Shown here: piece by piece, positions 1 to 8,494 of the stretch
Position numbering within the stretch: the first letter of the stretch is position 1
Layout of the letters: the number at the start of each line of letters is the position of its first letter
NCBI RefSeq assembly: GCF_000729995.1
Contig: NZ_JNFG01000201.1
Coordinates: 248,001-312,000 of the forward strand
DNA: 64,000 bases
Source: Caballeronia sordidicola
GTDB lineage: Bacteria; Pseudomonadota; Gammaproteobacteria; Burkholderiales; Burkholderiaceae
Reading direction: 5' to 3'
Program-made: the position numbers and the translations under genes
Notes under the pieces: generated by a model
What the model was told of the DNA's origin: nothing
What the model saw: the letters and a program-made list of their open reading frames with translations, nothing else
Database searches by the model: none

Positions 1-1
1 C

Positions 2-529
2 GATACCTACGGCGCCATTGCCTATAGCGGCGAACCGGTCACGCAACTCCAGCACGCGTTGCAGACTGCGGCACTGGCAGAGGAAGCGGGCGCTGATGAA
101 ACGCTCGTTGGCGCGGCGTTCTTGCACGACCTGGGTCACTTGCTCAATCTCCAGGGCGAGACGCCGAGCGAACGCGGTATTGACGACCTGCACCAGTATT
201 TCGCGCTGCCGTTCCTGCGACCGCTGTTCAGCAACGCCGTACTTGAGCCGATCCGCCTGCATGTGGACGCGAAGCGCTGCTTATGTGCAATTGATACCGA
301 TTATTTTTCGACACTATCCGCGGATTCGGTCCGTAGCCTGAAACTGCAAGGAGGCATTTTCAGCAAGGAGGAAGCGGACGATTTTATGAGCAAACCGTTC
401 GCGCAGGACGCGCTTTCACTACGCCGCTGGGATGATCTTGCCAAGCGCCCGGAGCGTGTTACGCCTGCGCTCGGCCACTATATTCAGCTAATCGAAAGGC
501 TGGCGGAAAGCCACCGCACGGCGGCATAA
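2..529 (+). CDS. PhnZ-like HD-domain oxygenase, 5' end outside window
   Basis: The reading frame is open from the window edge, so the gene is 5' truncated by the window. The protein carries the ligand set of the mixed-valent di-iron HD oxygenases typified by PhnZ, which cleave the C-P bond of 2-amino-1-hydroxyethylphosphonate: QLQH, the HD core LHDLGH, DDLH, IRLHVDAKR and the late RRWDD. A GGIFS stretch typical of the phosphonate-associated HD family follows the LHVDAKR motif. This family normally sits in phosphonate operons, but the next gene is glycogen phosphorylase, so any phosphonate partner would have to lie upstream of the window. A related inositol-oxygenase-like or plain phosphohydrolase activity cannot be excluded. 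The family call is fairly firm; the substrate is inference. Confidence 0.75.
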   Translation, partial: DTYGAIAYSGEPVTQLQHALQTAALAEEAGADETLVGAAFLHDLGHLLNLQGETPSERGIDDLHQYFALPFLRPLFSNAVLEPIRLHVDAKRCLCAIDTDYFSTLSADSVRSLKLQGGIFSKEEADDFMSKPFAQDALSLRRWDDLAKRPERVTPALGHYIQLIERLAESHRTAA

Positions 530-791
530 ATCCAGGTTCGAACCGCATTATGATCAGGAAACCAAAGTAATTTGCCAATTCTGTTCCGGGAGCGGCCTGG
601 TTGTTCCCGATGACGGAAATGCGACAAAAGGACGGACCGCCGGCGGATGTCGTGCCAATTCCACGGCGGCCGGGGCCATTACCAAAAAAATAAAAATAGC
701 GTAACCTGCCTGTTCACCCGGCCCCGTCCCGCTTGACTGAACGCGGCTCGCACCTAGCGCGTTGTCCAGCAATGCATTTCTGGAGAGTTCG
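530..791. other. intergenic region upstream of glgP
   Basis: No gene is supported here. An AT-rich run of A and T around 685-705 is the likeliest place for the glgP promoter. A GGAGAG Shine-Dalgarno sits just before the ATG at 792. No strong hairpin was seen. Confidence 0.4.
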
Positions 792-3242
792 ATGACATCC
801 GTCGACCTGGAATTCGAACAGCTGAACAGCACCGTCGATGCGCTCAGGCGCTCCATTTCCAACCGCCTCATGTACGGAGTCGGCAAGGATGCCGTCACCG
901 CCCAGCCGCGCGACTGGCTTCATGCCGCTGAACTGGCGGTCCGCGACCGGCTGGTAGCGCGCTGGATGAAAACCACGCGCCAGCAGTACGAGCAGGACGT
1001 CAAGCGTGTGTATTACTTGTCGATGGAGTTCCTCATCGGTCGGACTTTTACCAACGCGCTGCTTGCGCTCGGCATCCACGACGAAGTCCGCGACGCCCTT
1101 GCCGGCCTTGGCATTGACTTAAACACCCTCGAAAACCTGGAGCCCGATGCCGCGCTCGGCAACGGCGGCCTGGGCCGCCTTGCCGCGTGTTTTCTCGACT
1201 CCATGGCGACTGTCGGCATTCCCGGTTTTGGTTACGGCATCCGTTATGAATACGGCATGTTCCGGCAGACCATCGTGGACGGAAATCAGGTCGAGACGCC
1301 CGACTACTGGCTGCGAGCGGGCAATGCGTGGGAGTTTCCGCGCCCGGAAGTGAATTATGTGATCCATTTCGGCGGCAGTACGGTACGCCACGGCGACCGC
1401 ACCGAATGGATCGACACGGAACACGTGAACGCTATGGCGTACGACACCGTGATCCCCGGTTTTGCCACGACCGCGACCAATACGTTGCGGCTCTGGTCGG
1501 CGCGGGCTACCGACGAATTCGACCTGTCCGCGTTCAACCAGGGCGATTACCGCCGGTCGGTGGAAGCAAAGAACACCTCGGAACACGTATCGCGCCTGCT
1601 GTATCCGGACGACTCCACGCAGGCCGGCCGCGAACTGCGTTTGCGCCAGGAATACTTCTTTGTGTCCGCGACGATGCAGGATCTGATCCGCCGCTATCAA
1701 CGCACGCACACGCATTTTGGGCGGCTGGCGGAAAAGGTCGCGGTGCATTTGAACGACACGCATCCGGTGCTGGCCATTCCGGAACTGATGCGTTTGCTGG
1801 TCGATATCCATCATTTGCCGTGGGAGAAGGCCTGGAAGCTGATTCAGCAGATGTTCTCGTACACGAACCACACGCTGATGCCCGAGGCGCTGGAAACCTG
1901 GGACGTGGAAATGTTGTCGCGGCTGTTGCCGCGCCACCTCGAGATCATCTTCGACATCAACGCGGATTTTCTCAAGCAAGTGGGTGAGAAGTTCGGGCGC
2001 GACGTCGACCTGATCCGCCGCATTTCGCTGGTCGATGAATATGGTCAGCGGCGTGTGCGCATGGCGCATCTGGCGATTGTTGCAAGCCACACAGTGAACG
2101 GTGTGTCGAAGCTGCATTCGCAGTTGATGACGCAAAATATCTTCGCCGATTTCGCGCGCATGTATCCCGAGCGTTTCACTAACGTGACGAACGGCATCAC
2201 GCCGCGCCGGTGGTTGTCGCAGGCGAGCCCGAAGCTGTCGTCGTTAATCGATGAACGGCTTGGACCGCGCTGGCGGACCGACTTGTTCGAGCTGGCCCGG
2301 CTGCGTGAATGGCGCGATGACCCCGAGTTCACCAAAGCTTTCCATGACGCGAAGTTCGCCAGCAAGGTACGGCTCGCCGCGCGTGCGAAGCGCGAGACGG
2401 GGGCGATCATCGACCCGAATGCGCTGTTCGATTTGCAGGTGAAGCGCATTCACGAATACAAACGGCAGCTGCTTAACATCCTGCACGTGATCGTGCGCTA
2501 CAACCGGATCCGCGAGCAGCCGGAGAAGGCGTGGACGCCGCGGGTGGTGATGTTTGCCGGCAAGGCGGCGTCGGCGTACAAGATGGCCAAGACGATCATC
2601 AAGTTGATCAACGACGTGTCGGAGAAGGTCAACAACGACCCGTTGATTGGTGACCGGCTGAAGGTCGGCTTCATCCCGAACTATGGCGTGAGCGTGGCCG
2701 AACTGATCATTCCCGCGGCGGATTTATCGCAGCAGATTTCGATGGCCGGGACTGAAGCGTCGGGCACGGGCAATATGAAGCTCGCGTTGAACGGCGCGTT
2801 GACTATCGGGACGCTGGATGGCGCGAACATCGAGATCTGCGATGCCGTTGGGCGCGAAAACATGTTTATCTTTGGGCACTCGACTGAAGAGATTGATGCG
2901 CTGCGGGCGACCGGATACAGGCCGCGGCATATCTACGAAGAGAACCCGGAACTGAAGATGGCGCTGGACCAGATTCGGCTTGGGCATTTTTCGCCGGACC
3001 AGCCGCATCGGTTCTACGACATCTTTCATACGCTGGTGGATTGGGGCGACCATTACATGGTGCTCGCTGACTTCGACAGTTTTGACAAAGCTCAGGCCGA
3101 CGTCGACGCGAAGTTCCTCGATAAGGAAGCGTGGACGCGCAGTGCAATTGAAAACGTCGCGGGGATGGGGATTTTTTCGTCAGACCGGACGATTGCGGAG
3201 TATGCCAGGCATATTTGGCATGTCGAGCCTTTGATAGTTTAG
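792..3242 (+). CDS. glgP: glycogen/alpha-glucan phosphorylase
   Basis: Phosphorolysis of alpha-1,4-glucan to glucose-1-phosphate in the cytoplasm. The protein is 816 residues, the usual length for the GT35 family. The N-terminal VYYLSMEFLIGR block, the NGGLGRLAACFLDSMA block and the PLP-binding EASGTGNMKLALNG motif (lysine about residue 663) are all intact. An upstream in-frame TTG at 762 would add ten residues, but the ATG at 792 has a well spaced GGAGAG and gives the conserved N-terminus, so it is preferred. The gene stands alone: no glgA, glgB, glgC or glgX is in the window. MalP (maltodextrin phosphorylase) is the alternative name for the same reaction. Confidence 0.95.
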   Translation: MTSVDLEFEQLNSTVDALRRSISNRLMYGVGKDAVTAQPRDWLHAAELAVRDRLVARWMKTTRQQYEQDVKRVYYLSMEFLIGRTFTNALLALGIHDEVRDALAGLGIDLNTLENLEPDAALGNGGLGRLAACFLDSMATVGIPGFGYGIRYEYGMFRQTIVDGNQVETPDYWLRAGNAWEFPRPEVNYVIHFGGSTVRHGDRTEWIDTEHVNAMAYDTVIPGFATTATNTLRLWSARATDEFDLSAFNQGDYRRSVEAKNTSEHVSRLLYPDDSTQAGRELRLRQEYFFVSATMQDLIRRYQRTHTHFGRLAEKVAVHLNDTHPVLAIPELMRLLVDIHHLPWEKAWKLIQQMFSYTNHTLMPEALETWDVEMLSRLLPRHLEIIFDINADFLKQVGEKFGRDVDLIRRISLVDEYGQRRVRMAHLAIVASHTVNGVSKLHSQLMTQNIFADFARMYPERFTNVTNGITPRRWLSQASPKLSSLIDERLGPRWRTDLFELARLREWRDDPEFTKAFHDAKFASKVRLAARAKRETGAIIDPNALFDLQVKRIHEYKRQLLNILHVIVRYNRIREQPEKAWTPRVVMFAGKAASAYKMAKTIIKLINDVSEKVNNDPLIGDRLKVGFIPNYGVSVAELIIPAADLSQQISMAGTEASGTGNMKLALNGALTIGTLDGANIEICDAVGRENMFIFGHSTEEIDALRATGYRPRHIYEENPELKMALDQIRLGHFSPDQPHRFYDIFHTLVDWGDHYMVLADFDSFDKAQADVDAKFLDKEAWTRSAIENVAGMGIFSSDRTIAEYARHIWHVEPLIV

Positions 3243-3260
3243 CTTTTGGTTTGGCATTTG

Positions 3261-3304
3261 GCTCGCGCCGCTGGACGGGATTTCAGACGGCCGCCGGCGC
3301 GAGC
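3261..3304. terminator. hairpin between convergent genes
   Basis: Ten-base arms GCTCGCGCCG and CGGCGCGAGC pair exactly around a 24-base loop between the convergent glgP and the small gene at 3325. There is no clean T run on either side, so a role as a terminator is only likely from position. Confidence 0.35.
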
Positions 3305-3324
3305 AAATCAAACTAAAATTCAAA

Positions 3325-3654
3325 CTAACGCCGCAGCGTGAACGTGGTCGCGTGGCCCAAGGTGGCCTGCTCAAACCGGGAAGTCACGACTCCAATCACA
3401 TCACTCAACGTCCGCGAAGGCACTTCAACGTGCAGCGTGACGCATTCATGCCGGCGATCTGTCGCTACCACCTGCATGCGGGCCTCATGCCCCAGCGCCT
3501 TCTGCAAAACGCGGCGTGGCCCGCTGGAGTCAAGCCCCGGCAGGATGAGATCGAACGCAACTACCGTGTGAAGTTTTCGTGTGGCCCGCACGGGCGGCTG
3601 GGCCACGGGAACAGAATGGGATCGGAACGGGGAAGCAACGCTTGCCTGAAGCAT
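3325..3654 (-). CDS. hypothetical protein, 109 aa
   Basis: Not recognised. The 109-residue frame has a coherent C-terminal half of alternating hydrophobic strands (residues about 60-105) with a possible small alpha/beta fold, and it ends 83 bases from the convergent glgP stop. The N-terminal 25 residues are low in secondary structure and rich in proline, serine and alanine, so the true start may be internal. The opposite-strand frame here has an implausible composition, which favours this strand. No function is proposed. Confidence 0.5.
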   Translation of the reverse strand: MLQASVASPFRSHSVPVAQPPVRATRKLHTVVAFDLILPGLDSSGPRRVLQKALGHEARMQVVATDRRHECVTLHVEVPSRTLSDVIGVVTSRFEQATLGHATTFTLRR

Positions 3655-3760
3655 CGGATGGTGCGCCGTCTCGCGACGGGCGGTGGTGGGAACAACACCA
3701 CTTTAGCCAGCGCCGCATTAACAACGGGCATGGATCGCTGCGGTCCGTGTAAAGAAAGCG

Positions 3761-4177
3761 TTAAATAGACGCAGGCGCAGCGGGGGGCGCAGACGTCGGC
3801 ACCGCCGGAATGCTCTCGCGCACCAGTTTCGCCACGCGCTGCGCGAACTCCTCGTCCTTCGTCGTGAACACCTCACGCTCGCCTGCCGGAGTCGTCACAT
3901 ACATCCTGTAGATCACGTCCTGCGTAATCCACGACAGATATCCCACCACCGCGATCATCACGCCCAGCAGCAACGCCGGTCCTGAACCGAGAATTCCGCC
4001 CGTCACCGCCACGATCAAACCGATCACAGCCAGCGCAATGGGCAAGGGCTTCTGCCGCGGCACCATTACCACCGTTGCGCCGCGCAAATCGCGTAACGGA
4101 AACAACTGCCCCGAGGCACTCAGGCCAGCGCGGGCAAACGTAATACCTCGTTCGTTGAAAGGGAGTTCCTGTTGCAT
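3761..4177 (-). CDS. small two-helix membrane protein, DUF6232-like
   Basis: A 138-residue protein that starts with a short soluble strand-rich segment and then has two adjacent hydrophobic helices (about residues 45-63 and 67-85) joined by a GSG turn. A cytoplasmic domain and a proline/alanine-rich tail follow. The arrangement (N-terminal strands, two helices, then YRMYVTTPAGER and a tail containing DEEFAQRVAKLV) resembles the DUF6232 group of uncharacterised inner-membrane proteins. It is transcribed away from the YciI gene at 4399. Function unknown. Confidence 0.7.
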   Translation of the reverse strand: MQQELPFNERGITFARAGLSASGQLFPLRDLRGATVVMVPRQKPLPIALAVIGLIVAVTGGILGSGPALLLGVMIAVVGYLSWITQDVIYRMYVTTPAGEREVFTTKDEEFAQRVAKLVRESIPAVPTSAPPAAPASI

Positions 4178-4398
4178 GGTTCGAAGTCTTGTCGGCGGAA
4201 AGAAAGGCGCAGATTAACAGACCCGCCCAGGCTCGGGCATTCCGCCGATCGTCGCATAAGAATTCACCCTGGCGCAAAGCCGGCTGGTCACTCCTGTCCC
4301 GTCAGTTACATTTCGATACTTTTTCGCAGCCGTTGTCTGTCGATTTCGATCCCGCTCATGCGTCTACCGGGTGAAGCCACCCTTAACCGGAGACATCG

Positions 4399-4767
4399 AT
4401 GAAATTCCTGTGTTTCATTTTCTTTGACGAACGTGTGCTCGACGACCTGTCGAAACGACAGTATGACGCGCTGGTCGATGAATCGCTGGCATACAAGGAA
4501 CGACTCCGAGAGAGCCATCAGCTCATTGAGGCGCAGGCGCTGCAGTCCGCGAAGGAAGCGGTCACGTTGCGGGTCCGCGGCGAACATGTGTCGATCACCG
4601 ACGGCCCGTTCGCCGAGACCAAGGAGCAGGTGGGCGGCTTTCTTCTTATCGAGGCACGCGACATGAATGAAGCCATGCGCGTGGCTTCCGGCTTTCCCGG
4701 CGCGCGCCTGGGCGGCGTGGAAGTGCGGCCGGTCAGGGAGTTGCGCGCGTCGTGGTCGCACGCCTGA
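4399..4767 (+). CDS. YciI-like (DGPF domain) protein
   Basis: A 122-residue ferredoxin-like-fold protein with the hallmark [14 protein letters not shown] segment of the YCII/DGPF family at about residues 74-87. These proteins are often encoded beside ECF sigma factors or VOC proteins. Here a VOC protein follows 26 bases downstream, and the two probably form one unit. No sigma factor gene is present. The enzymatic role of the family is not settled. Confidence 0.85.
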   Translation: MKFLCFIFFDERVLDDLSKRQYDALVDESLAYKERLRESHQLIEAQALQSAKEAVTLRVRGEHVSITDGPFAETKEQVGGFLLIEARDMNEAMRVASGFPGARLGGVEVRPVRELRASWSHA

Positions 4768-4793
4768 GCGGTATCCACTTAAAGGAGCAAACG

Positions 4794-5186
4794 ATGCAAA
4801 CCCTATTGAAAGACAGCCCCGCGTTCAGCGGCTTCGCAGTGAAGGATCTTCCCGCGGCGAAGCAGTTTTACAGCGAGACCCTTGGCCTCGAGGTGACGAG
4901 CGAGCCCATGGGCATTCTCAAGCTGCACTTGGCCGGCGGCAACAATGTATTGGTCTACCCCAAGCCTGATCATGTGCCGGCGACGTACACGGTGCTTAAC
5001 TTCCCGGTCGATAGCGTGGACCACGCAGTCGACACGCTGAGCGCACGCGGCGTGAATTTTGAACACTACGATATGCCGAGTCTGAAGACCGATGCGAAAG
5101 GGATTTGCCGTGGCTCCGAAGGCCCGGTGATTGCCTGGTTCAAAGACCCGGCGGGCAATATTTTCTCGGTGCTCGAAGAGCGGTAA
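4794..5186 (+). CDS. VOC (glyoxalase/bleomycin-resistance fold) protein
   Basis: A 130-residue protein with two beta-alpha-beta-beta-beta modules of the vicinal-oxygen-chelate fold. The first begins at [21 protein letters not shown]; the second ends in the typical [16 protein letters not shown]. The start at 4794 is chosen because AAAGGAG precedes it at the right distance; an earlier in-frame GTG lacks this. It probably shares a transcript with the YciI-like gene upstream. The substrate cannot be read from the sequence. It converges on the LysR gene at 5210. Confidence 0.88.
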   Translation: MQTLLKDSPAFSGFAVKDLPAAKQFYSETLGLEVTSEPMGILKLHLAGGNNVLVYPKPDHVPATYTVLNFPVDSVDHAVDTLSARGVNFEHYDMPSLKTDAKGICRGSEGPVIAWFKDPAGNIFSVLEER

Positions 5187-5209
5187 GGAGATAAGGGTAC
5201 TGGCTGCGT

Positions 5210-6124
5210 TCAAGCCTCCATCGTCGATTCCCTGGACACCAGCCTCAGTTCGTCCGCAATGATTGCTATGAGCGCTTCCGCCGCCGCGCTCAACGGGCGC
5301 CGCGGATGGCTGATCCGCACAATATGCCGCACGATCCGCGGCGCAAGAATGGGATAGGCGCGCAGCGTGCCGTGCCGCACCGCGCGCTCCACCACGATGC
5401 GCGGAAGGATCGTCGCGAAGCGCGTGCTTTCCACCAGCTTGACGATCGTGCTCAGCACGTCGATCTCGAAGCGCGGTGCGAGTAATACGTCTTCGTGTTG
5501 GGCGGCGGTATCGAGTACGCCGCGCAAACCATGGCGCTTCGTGGGCAACACCAGTTCGAGTTCCGGAAGCTGCGCAAGGTCGATGGCATGCGGCAAGTCA
5601 GGACCATGCACGGCACTAGTGACCAGCACCATCTCTTCATCGAGTAAGGGCTGAGAGTCGAGCGACAGGCGCGCACGAGGTTTGTTGATGAGCGCGGCGT
5701 CGAGTTGTCCCCCGGACACCCAGTCGATAAACGTCGCGCTGTAACCGTCAGACACGGTGACTTCCACATGCGGATAACGAGCGTGAAACCGCGATAGTGA
5801 ATCCGCCAGCACGCTCTCCGTCACCGATGCAATCAAGCCGATCGATACATGCCCCGTTACCACTTCGTCACGCTGCACCAGTTGCTGGCGCGCGTGGGTG
5901 AGGTCCCGCATGATCGGCAGGAAGAGGCGGTACATCAGCCGTCCCGCTGCGGTTGGGGCCATGCCGTGCGCGCCGCGTTCGAAGAGTTGCTGATGCAGTT
6001 CGTCCTCCAGCTTGGCGATCTGCATGCTCAAGGCAGGCTGCACGATGTTCAGCCGCTTGGCTGCCCGTGTGACGGAGCCGTCCTCGAACAGGGCGATGAA
6101 ATACTGAATCTGCTTCAGGTCCAT
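5210..6124 (-). CDS. LysR-type regulator, divergent from furan-acid operon (HmfR-like)
   Basis: A 304-residue LysR-type regulator: winged helix-turn-helix at about residues 1-60 (FEDGSVTRAAKRLNIVQPALSMQI) and a co-inducer-binding domain from about 90. It is divergent from the UbiD-like gene that starts the furan-acid operon, the usual position for a pathway-specific LysR activator that also represses itself. Its first 36 residues differ at one position from the second LysR at 16793-17704, and the proteins stay closely similar throughout, so the pair arose by duplication. In Cupriavidus basilensis the hmf genes are also linked to two LysR regulators. The inducer (probably furoate or furoyl-CoA) is inference. 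Confidence 0.9.
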   Translation of the reverse strand: MDLKQIQYFIALFEDGSVTRAAKRLNIVQPALSMQIAKLEDELHQQLFERGAHGMAPTAAGRLMYRLFLPIMRDLTHARQQLVQRDEVVTGHVSIGLIASVTESVLADSLSRFHARYPHVEVTVSDGYSATFIDWVSGGQLDAALINKPRARLSLDSQPLLDEEMVLVTSAVHGPDLPHAIDLAQLPELELVLPTKRHGLRGVLDTAAQHEDVLLAPRFEIDVLSTIVKLVESTRFATILPRIVVERAVRHGTLRAYPILAPRIVRHIVRISHPRRPLSAAAEALIAIIADELRLVSRESTMEA

Positions 6125-6185
6125 GGAGGTCGGCTCAGTTCAGTAAAGGTTGCGGATCGTGGCCCGGCGAGCAGGCTATCAATAA

Positions 6186-6215
6186 GTCTAATAAAGCAGC
6201 GGTGTTTTATCAGAC
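6186..6215. promoter_or_regulatory. candidate LysR operator
   Basis: Inverted repeat GTCTAATAAA-N10-TTTATCAGAC with 9 of 10 arm positions paired, placed about 62 bases upstream of the LysR start and about 175 bases upstream of hmfF in the divergent promoter. Its position and near-perfect symmetry suit a LysR recognition site. The bound regulator is inferred. Confidence 0.5.
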
Positions 6216-6389
6216 GCCAGGTCAACGGACATCGCGCCCAAGTCCCATGGTATTGATATTCCACTAACAAAATACTTACATCGGGGCAAACACGGATATC
6301 ACGGGTACTGATCGACAGCATCAAAAAACAGTATTAGAAGTTATATCGCGTTCTCGTTACGCTTCATTTCAGAAATGATGGAGACGCAG

Positions 6390-7874
6390 ATGAACCAACG
6401 TGACGCCGCGACGAACGGCACCGGAACGATCCCGCCAGCCCGACAATCCTTCGACGCGTTGTCGCTGCGTGGCTGGCTCGCCCACCTCTCGGCTACGGGA
6501 CGCGTTGCGACCATCGCCAAGCCGGTCGCGCTAAAACATGAGCTCGCGGCTGTGGCGAAGCGCCTCGACGGCAAGCAAGCGGCAGTATTCCTCGCGCCCG
6601 GTGGACACGACATGCCGGTGGTCAGCGGCTTTATGTCCAGGCGCGAGTGGATTGCCGAAGCCATGGGCGTGGCGGAGAAGGACCTGCTGCAACGTTTCCG
6701 CGATGCAGCGGATCATCCGCTGCCATGGAAAGAAGTGCCCGCCGGGGAAGCCGCTTGCCAGCAAGTCGTCCACACCAGCGGCATCGACCTTCACGCGTTG
6801 CTGCCGATCCCCACCCATAGCGAACACGACAACGGTCCGTACATCACCGCAGGTCTCGTGATTGCACGGAACCCCCGCACCGGCATACAAAACGTTTCGA
6901 TCAACCGTATCCAGGTTCACGCTCGCGATCGCATGGCGATCCTGCTGCTGCCGCGTCATCTTCATGCATTCCAGAAGACTGCCGAAGCCGCGGGCGACGC
7001 GCTCGATATTGCGGTCGCAATCGGGGTCGATCCACTGACGATGCTCGCGTCGCAAGCCATTTCTCCGATCGATTTCGACGAGCTGGAGATTGCCGGCGCA
7101 TTGCATGGCGCGCCCTTGCCGGTCGTTAAATGCGTGACGAACGAGGTGCGTGTGCCGGCGTTCGCGGAGATCGTGATCGAGGGCCGCATCCTGCCGGACG
7201 TGCGCGAAGCGGAAGGCCCGTTCGGTGAATTTCCGAAGTACTACAGCGCACAGGAAGCGCGCGAAGTGATCGAGGTGACGGCCGTCACCCATCGGCAAAA
7301 GCCGGTTTATCACACCATCTTGCCAGCCGAGATGGAGCACTTGCTGCTTGGCGGGATTCCGCGTGAGGCGACGCTTTTATCGCACCTTCAACGCAGTCAT
7401 CCCGGCGTGACCGACGTGCATCTTTCAGTGGGCGGCGTATGCCGATATCACCTGTGGGTGCAGTTCGAGAAGAAGCGCGAGGGCGAGGCGAAGAACGTGA
7501 TCCTGTGCGCGTTCGGCGCGCACTACGACATCAAGCAGGTCGTGGTGGTGGACACCGACGTCGACATTCATGATCCCGCCGAAATCGAATGGGCGATCGC
7601 CACGCGTTTCCAGGCAGACCGCGATCTGGTGTTGATCGAAGGCGCGCAAGGCTCGCCGCTGGACCCGTCGACGACGGTCGGCCAACCGGACGACGCGCCG
7701 GCGCATCTGCAGGGCGTCAGCGCGAAGATGGGCCTGGACGCCACGCGGCCGGTGGTTTATTCGGGCCACGTGTTCACCCGCGTGCGGATTCCCGGCTACG
7801 ACGCGGTCGATCTCGACGCGCTTGTTGCTCCCGATAATGACGGCTTCAACACGTACCTGGGCGAGCACTCATGA
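6390..7874 (+). CDS. hmfF: UbiD-family 2,5-furandicarboxylate decarboxylase
   Basis: A prenylated-FMN-dependent UbiD-family decarboxylase, 494 residues. Numbered from this start, the Arg-Glu-Glu catalytic set is visible as R173 (SINRIQVH) and E275 / E280 within EGPFGEFPKYY. In the hmf pathway this enzyme removes one carboxylate from 2,5-furandicarboxylate to give 2-furoate, using the cofactor made by the UbiX partner encoded next. The ATG at 6390 has a GGAGAC five bases upstream; two in-frame ATGs at 6375 and 6378 would add up to five residues. It overlaps hmfG by four bases. Other UbiD aromatic decarboxylases look alike, so the substrate assignment rests on the complete gene order downstream. 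Confidence 0.88.
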   Translation: MNQRDAATNGTGTIPPARQSFDALSLRGWLAHLSATGRVATIAKPVALKHELAAVAKRLDGKQAAVFLAPGGHDMPVVSGFMSRREWIAEAMGVAEKDLLQRFRDAADHPLPWKEVPAGEAACQQVVHTSGIDLHALLPIPTHSEHDNGPYITAGLVIARNPRTGIQNVSINRIQVHARDRMAILLLPRHLHAFQKTAEAAGDALDIAVAIGVDPLTMLASQAISPIDFDELEIAGALHGAPLPVVKCVTNEVRVPAFAEIVIEGRILPDVREAEGPFGEFPKYYSAQEAREVIEVTAVTHRQKPVYHTILPAEMEHLLLGGIPREATLLSHLQRSHPGVTDVHLSVGGVCRYHLWVQFEKKREGEAKNVILCAFGAHYDIKQVVVVDTDVDIHDPAEIEWAIATRFQADRDLVLIEGAQGSPLDPSTTVGQPDDAPAHLQGVSAKMGLDATRPVVYSGHVFTRVRIPGYDAVDLDALVAPDNDGFNTYLGEHS

Positions 7875-8494
7875 GCGCCGATCAAAAGCCGCGCCTGGTT
7901 GTCGGCATCTCAGGGGCGAGCGGCGCTGTCATCGGCGTGCGGCTGCTTGCTGCGCTGCGGCGTATTGGTACGCACGAGACGCATCTGGTCGTGTCGGCGT
8001 CGGGTGCGGTCACGGCGGCGCAGGAGCTCGGGCTTACGCGTAACGATCTCGATGCGCTCGCCGACGTTGTGCACAACGTTCGTGATGTAGGCGCGTCGAT
8101 TGCCAGTGGTTCGTTTGTCACAAGCGGCATGGTCGTGGCGCCCTGCTCAATGAAAACGCTGGCTGCTGTAGCGAATGGTTTTGCCGACAACCTGCTCACG
8201 CGTGCCGCCGACGTGATGCTGAAAGAGCGCCGCCGGCTGGTGCTGGTGGCGCGAGAAACACCGCTCAATCTCGCGCACTTGCGCAACATGACCTTGGCGA
8301 CCGAGATGGGCGCGATCGTGATGCCTCCGGTCCCGGCGTTCTATGCGCATCCGAAGACCATCGAAGATGTTGTGGACCATACGGTGGGCCGGATTCTCGA
8401 TCTGTTCAGCATCGAGCACCGTGAAATAGCCCGGCGATGGAGCGGTCTCGCCGATGAGTTCAGCGCTCGAAGCAACGAAGGGGCAGACGAATGA
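7871..8494 (+). CDS. hmfG: UbiX-like flavin prenyltransferase
   Basis: A 207-residue flavoprotein of the UbiX/Pad1 family that prenylates FMN for its UbiD partner. Family features seen are the N-terminal VGISGASGAVIGVRLL flavin-binding loop, the central GSFVTSGMVVAPCSMKTLA segment and the LVLVARETPLNLAHLRNM block. It overlaps both neighbours by four bases (ATGA), which implies coupled translation with the UbiD protein it serves. In Cupriavidus the equivalent is HmfG. Confidence 0.9.
   Translation: MSADQKPRLVVGISGASGAVIGVRLLAALRRIGTHETHLVVSASGAVTAAQELGLTRNDLDALADVVHNVRDVGASIASGSFVTSGMVVAPCSMKTLAAVANGFADNLLTRAADVMLKERRRLVLVARETPLNLAHLRNMTLATEMGAIVMPPVPAFYAHPKTIEDVVDHTVGRILDLFSIEHREIARRWSGLADEFSARSNEGADE

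Noticed and set aside
1119-2135. 338-codon minus-strand frame inside glgP
   Set aside because: Antisense to the conserved core of glycogen phosphorylase; shadow frame.
3352-3768. 138-codon plus-strand frame opposite the small gene at 3325-3654
   Set aside because: Its composition is irregular (Gly, Asn, His runs) with no structure pattern; the minus strand reads as a more protein-like sequence.
6335-6360. GTTATATCGCG half-site before hmfF as a possible fifth ModE operator
   Set aside because: Only one half resembles the ModE site; at the eight-base spacing the second half (CGTTACGC) does not match ATATAACG.
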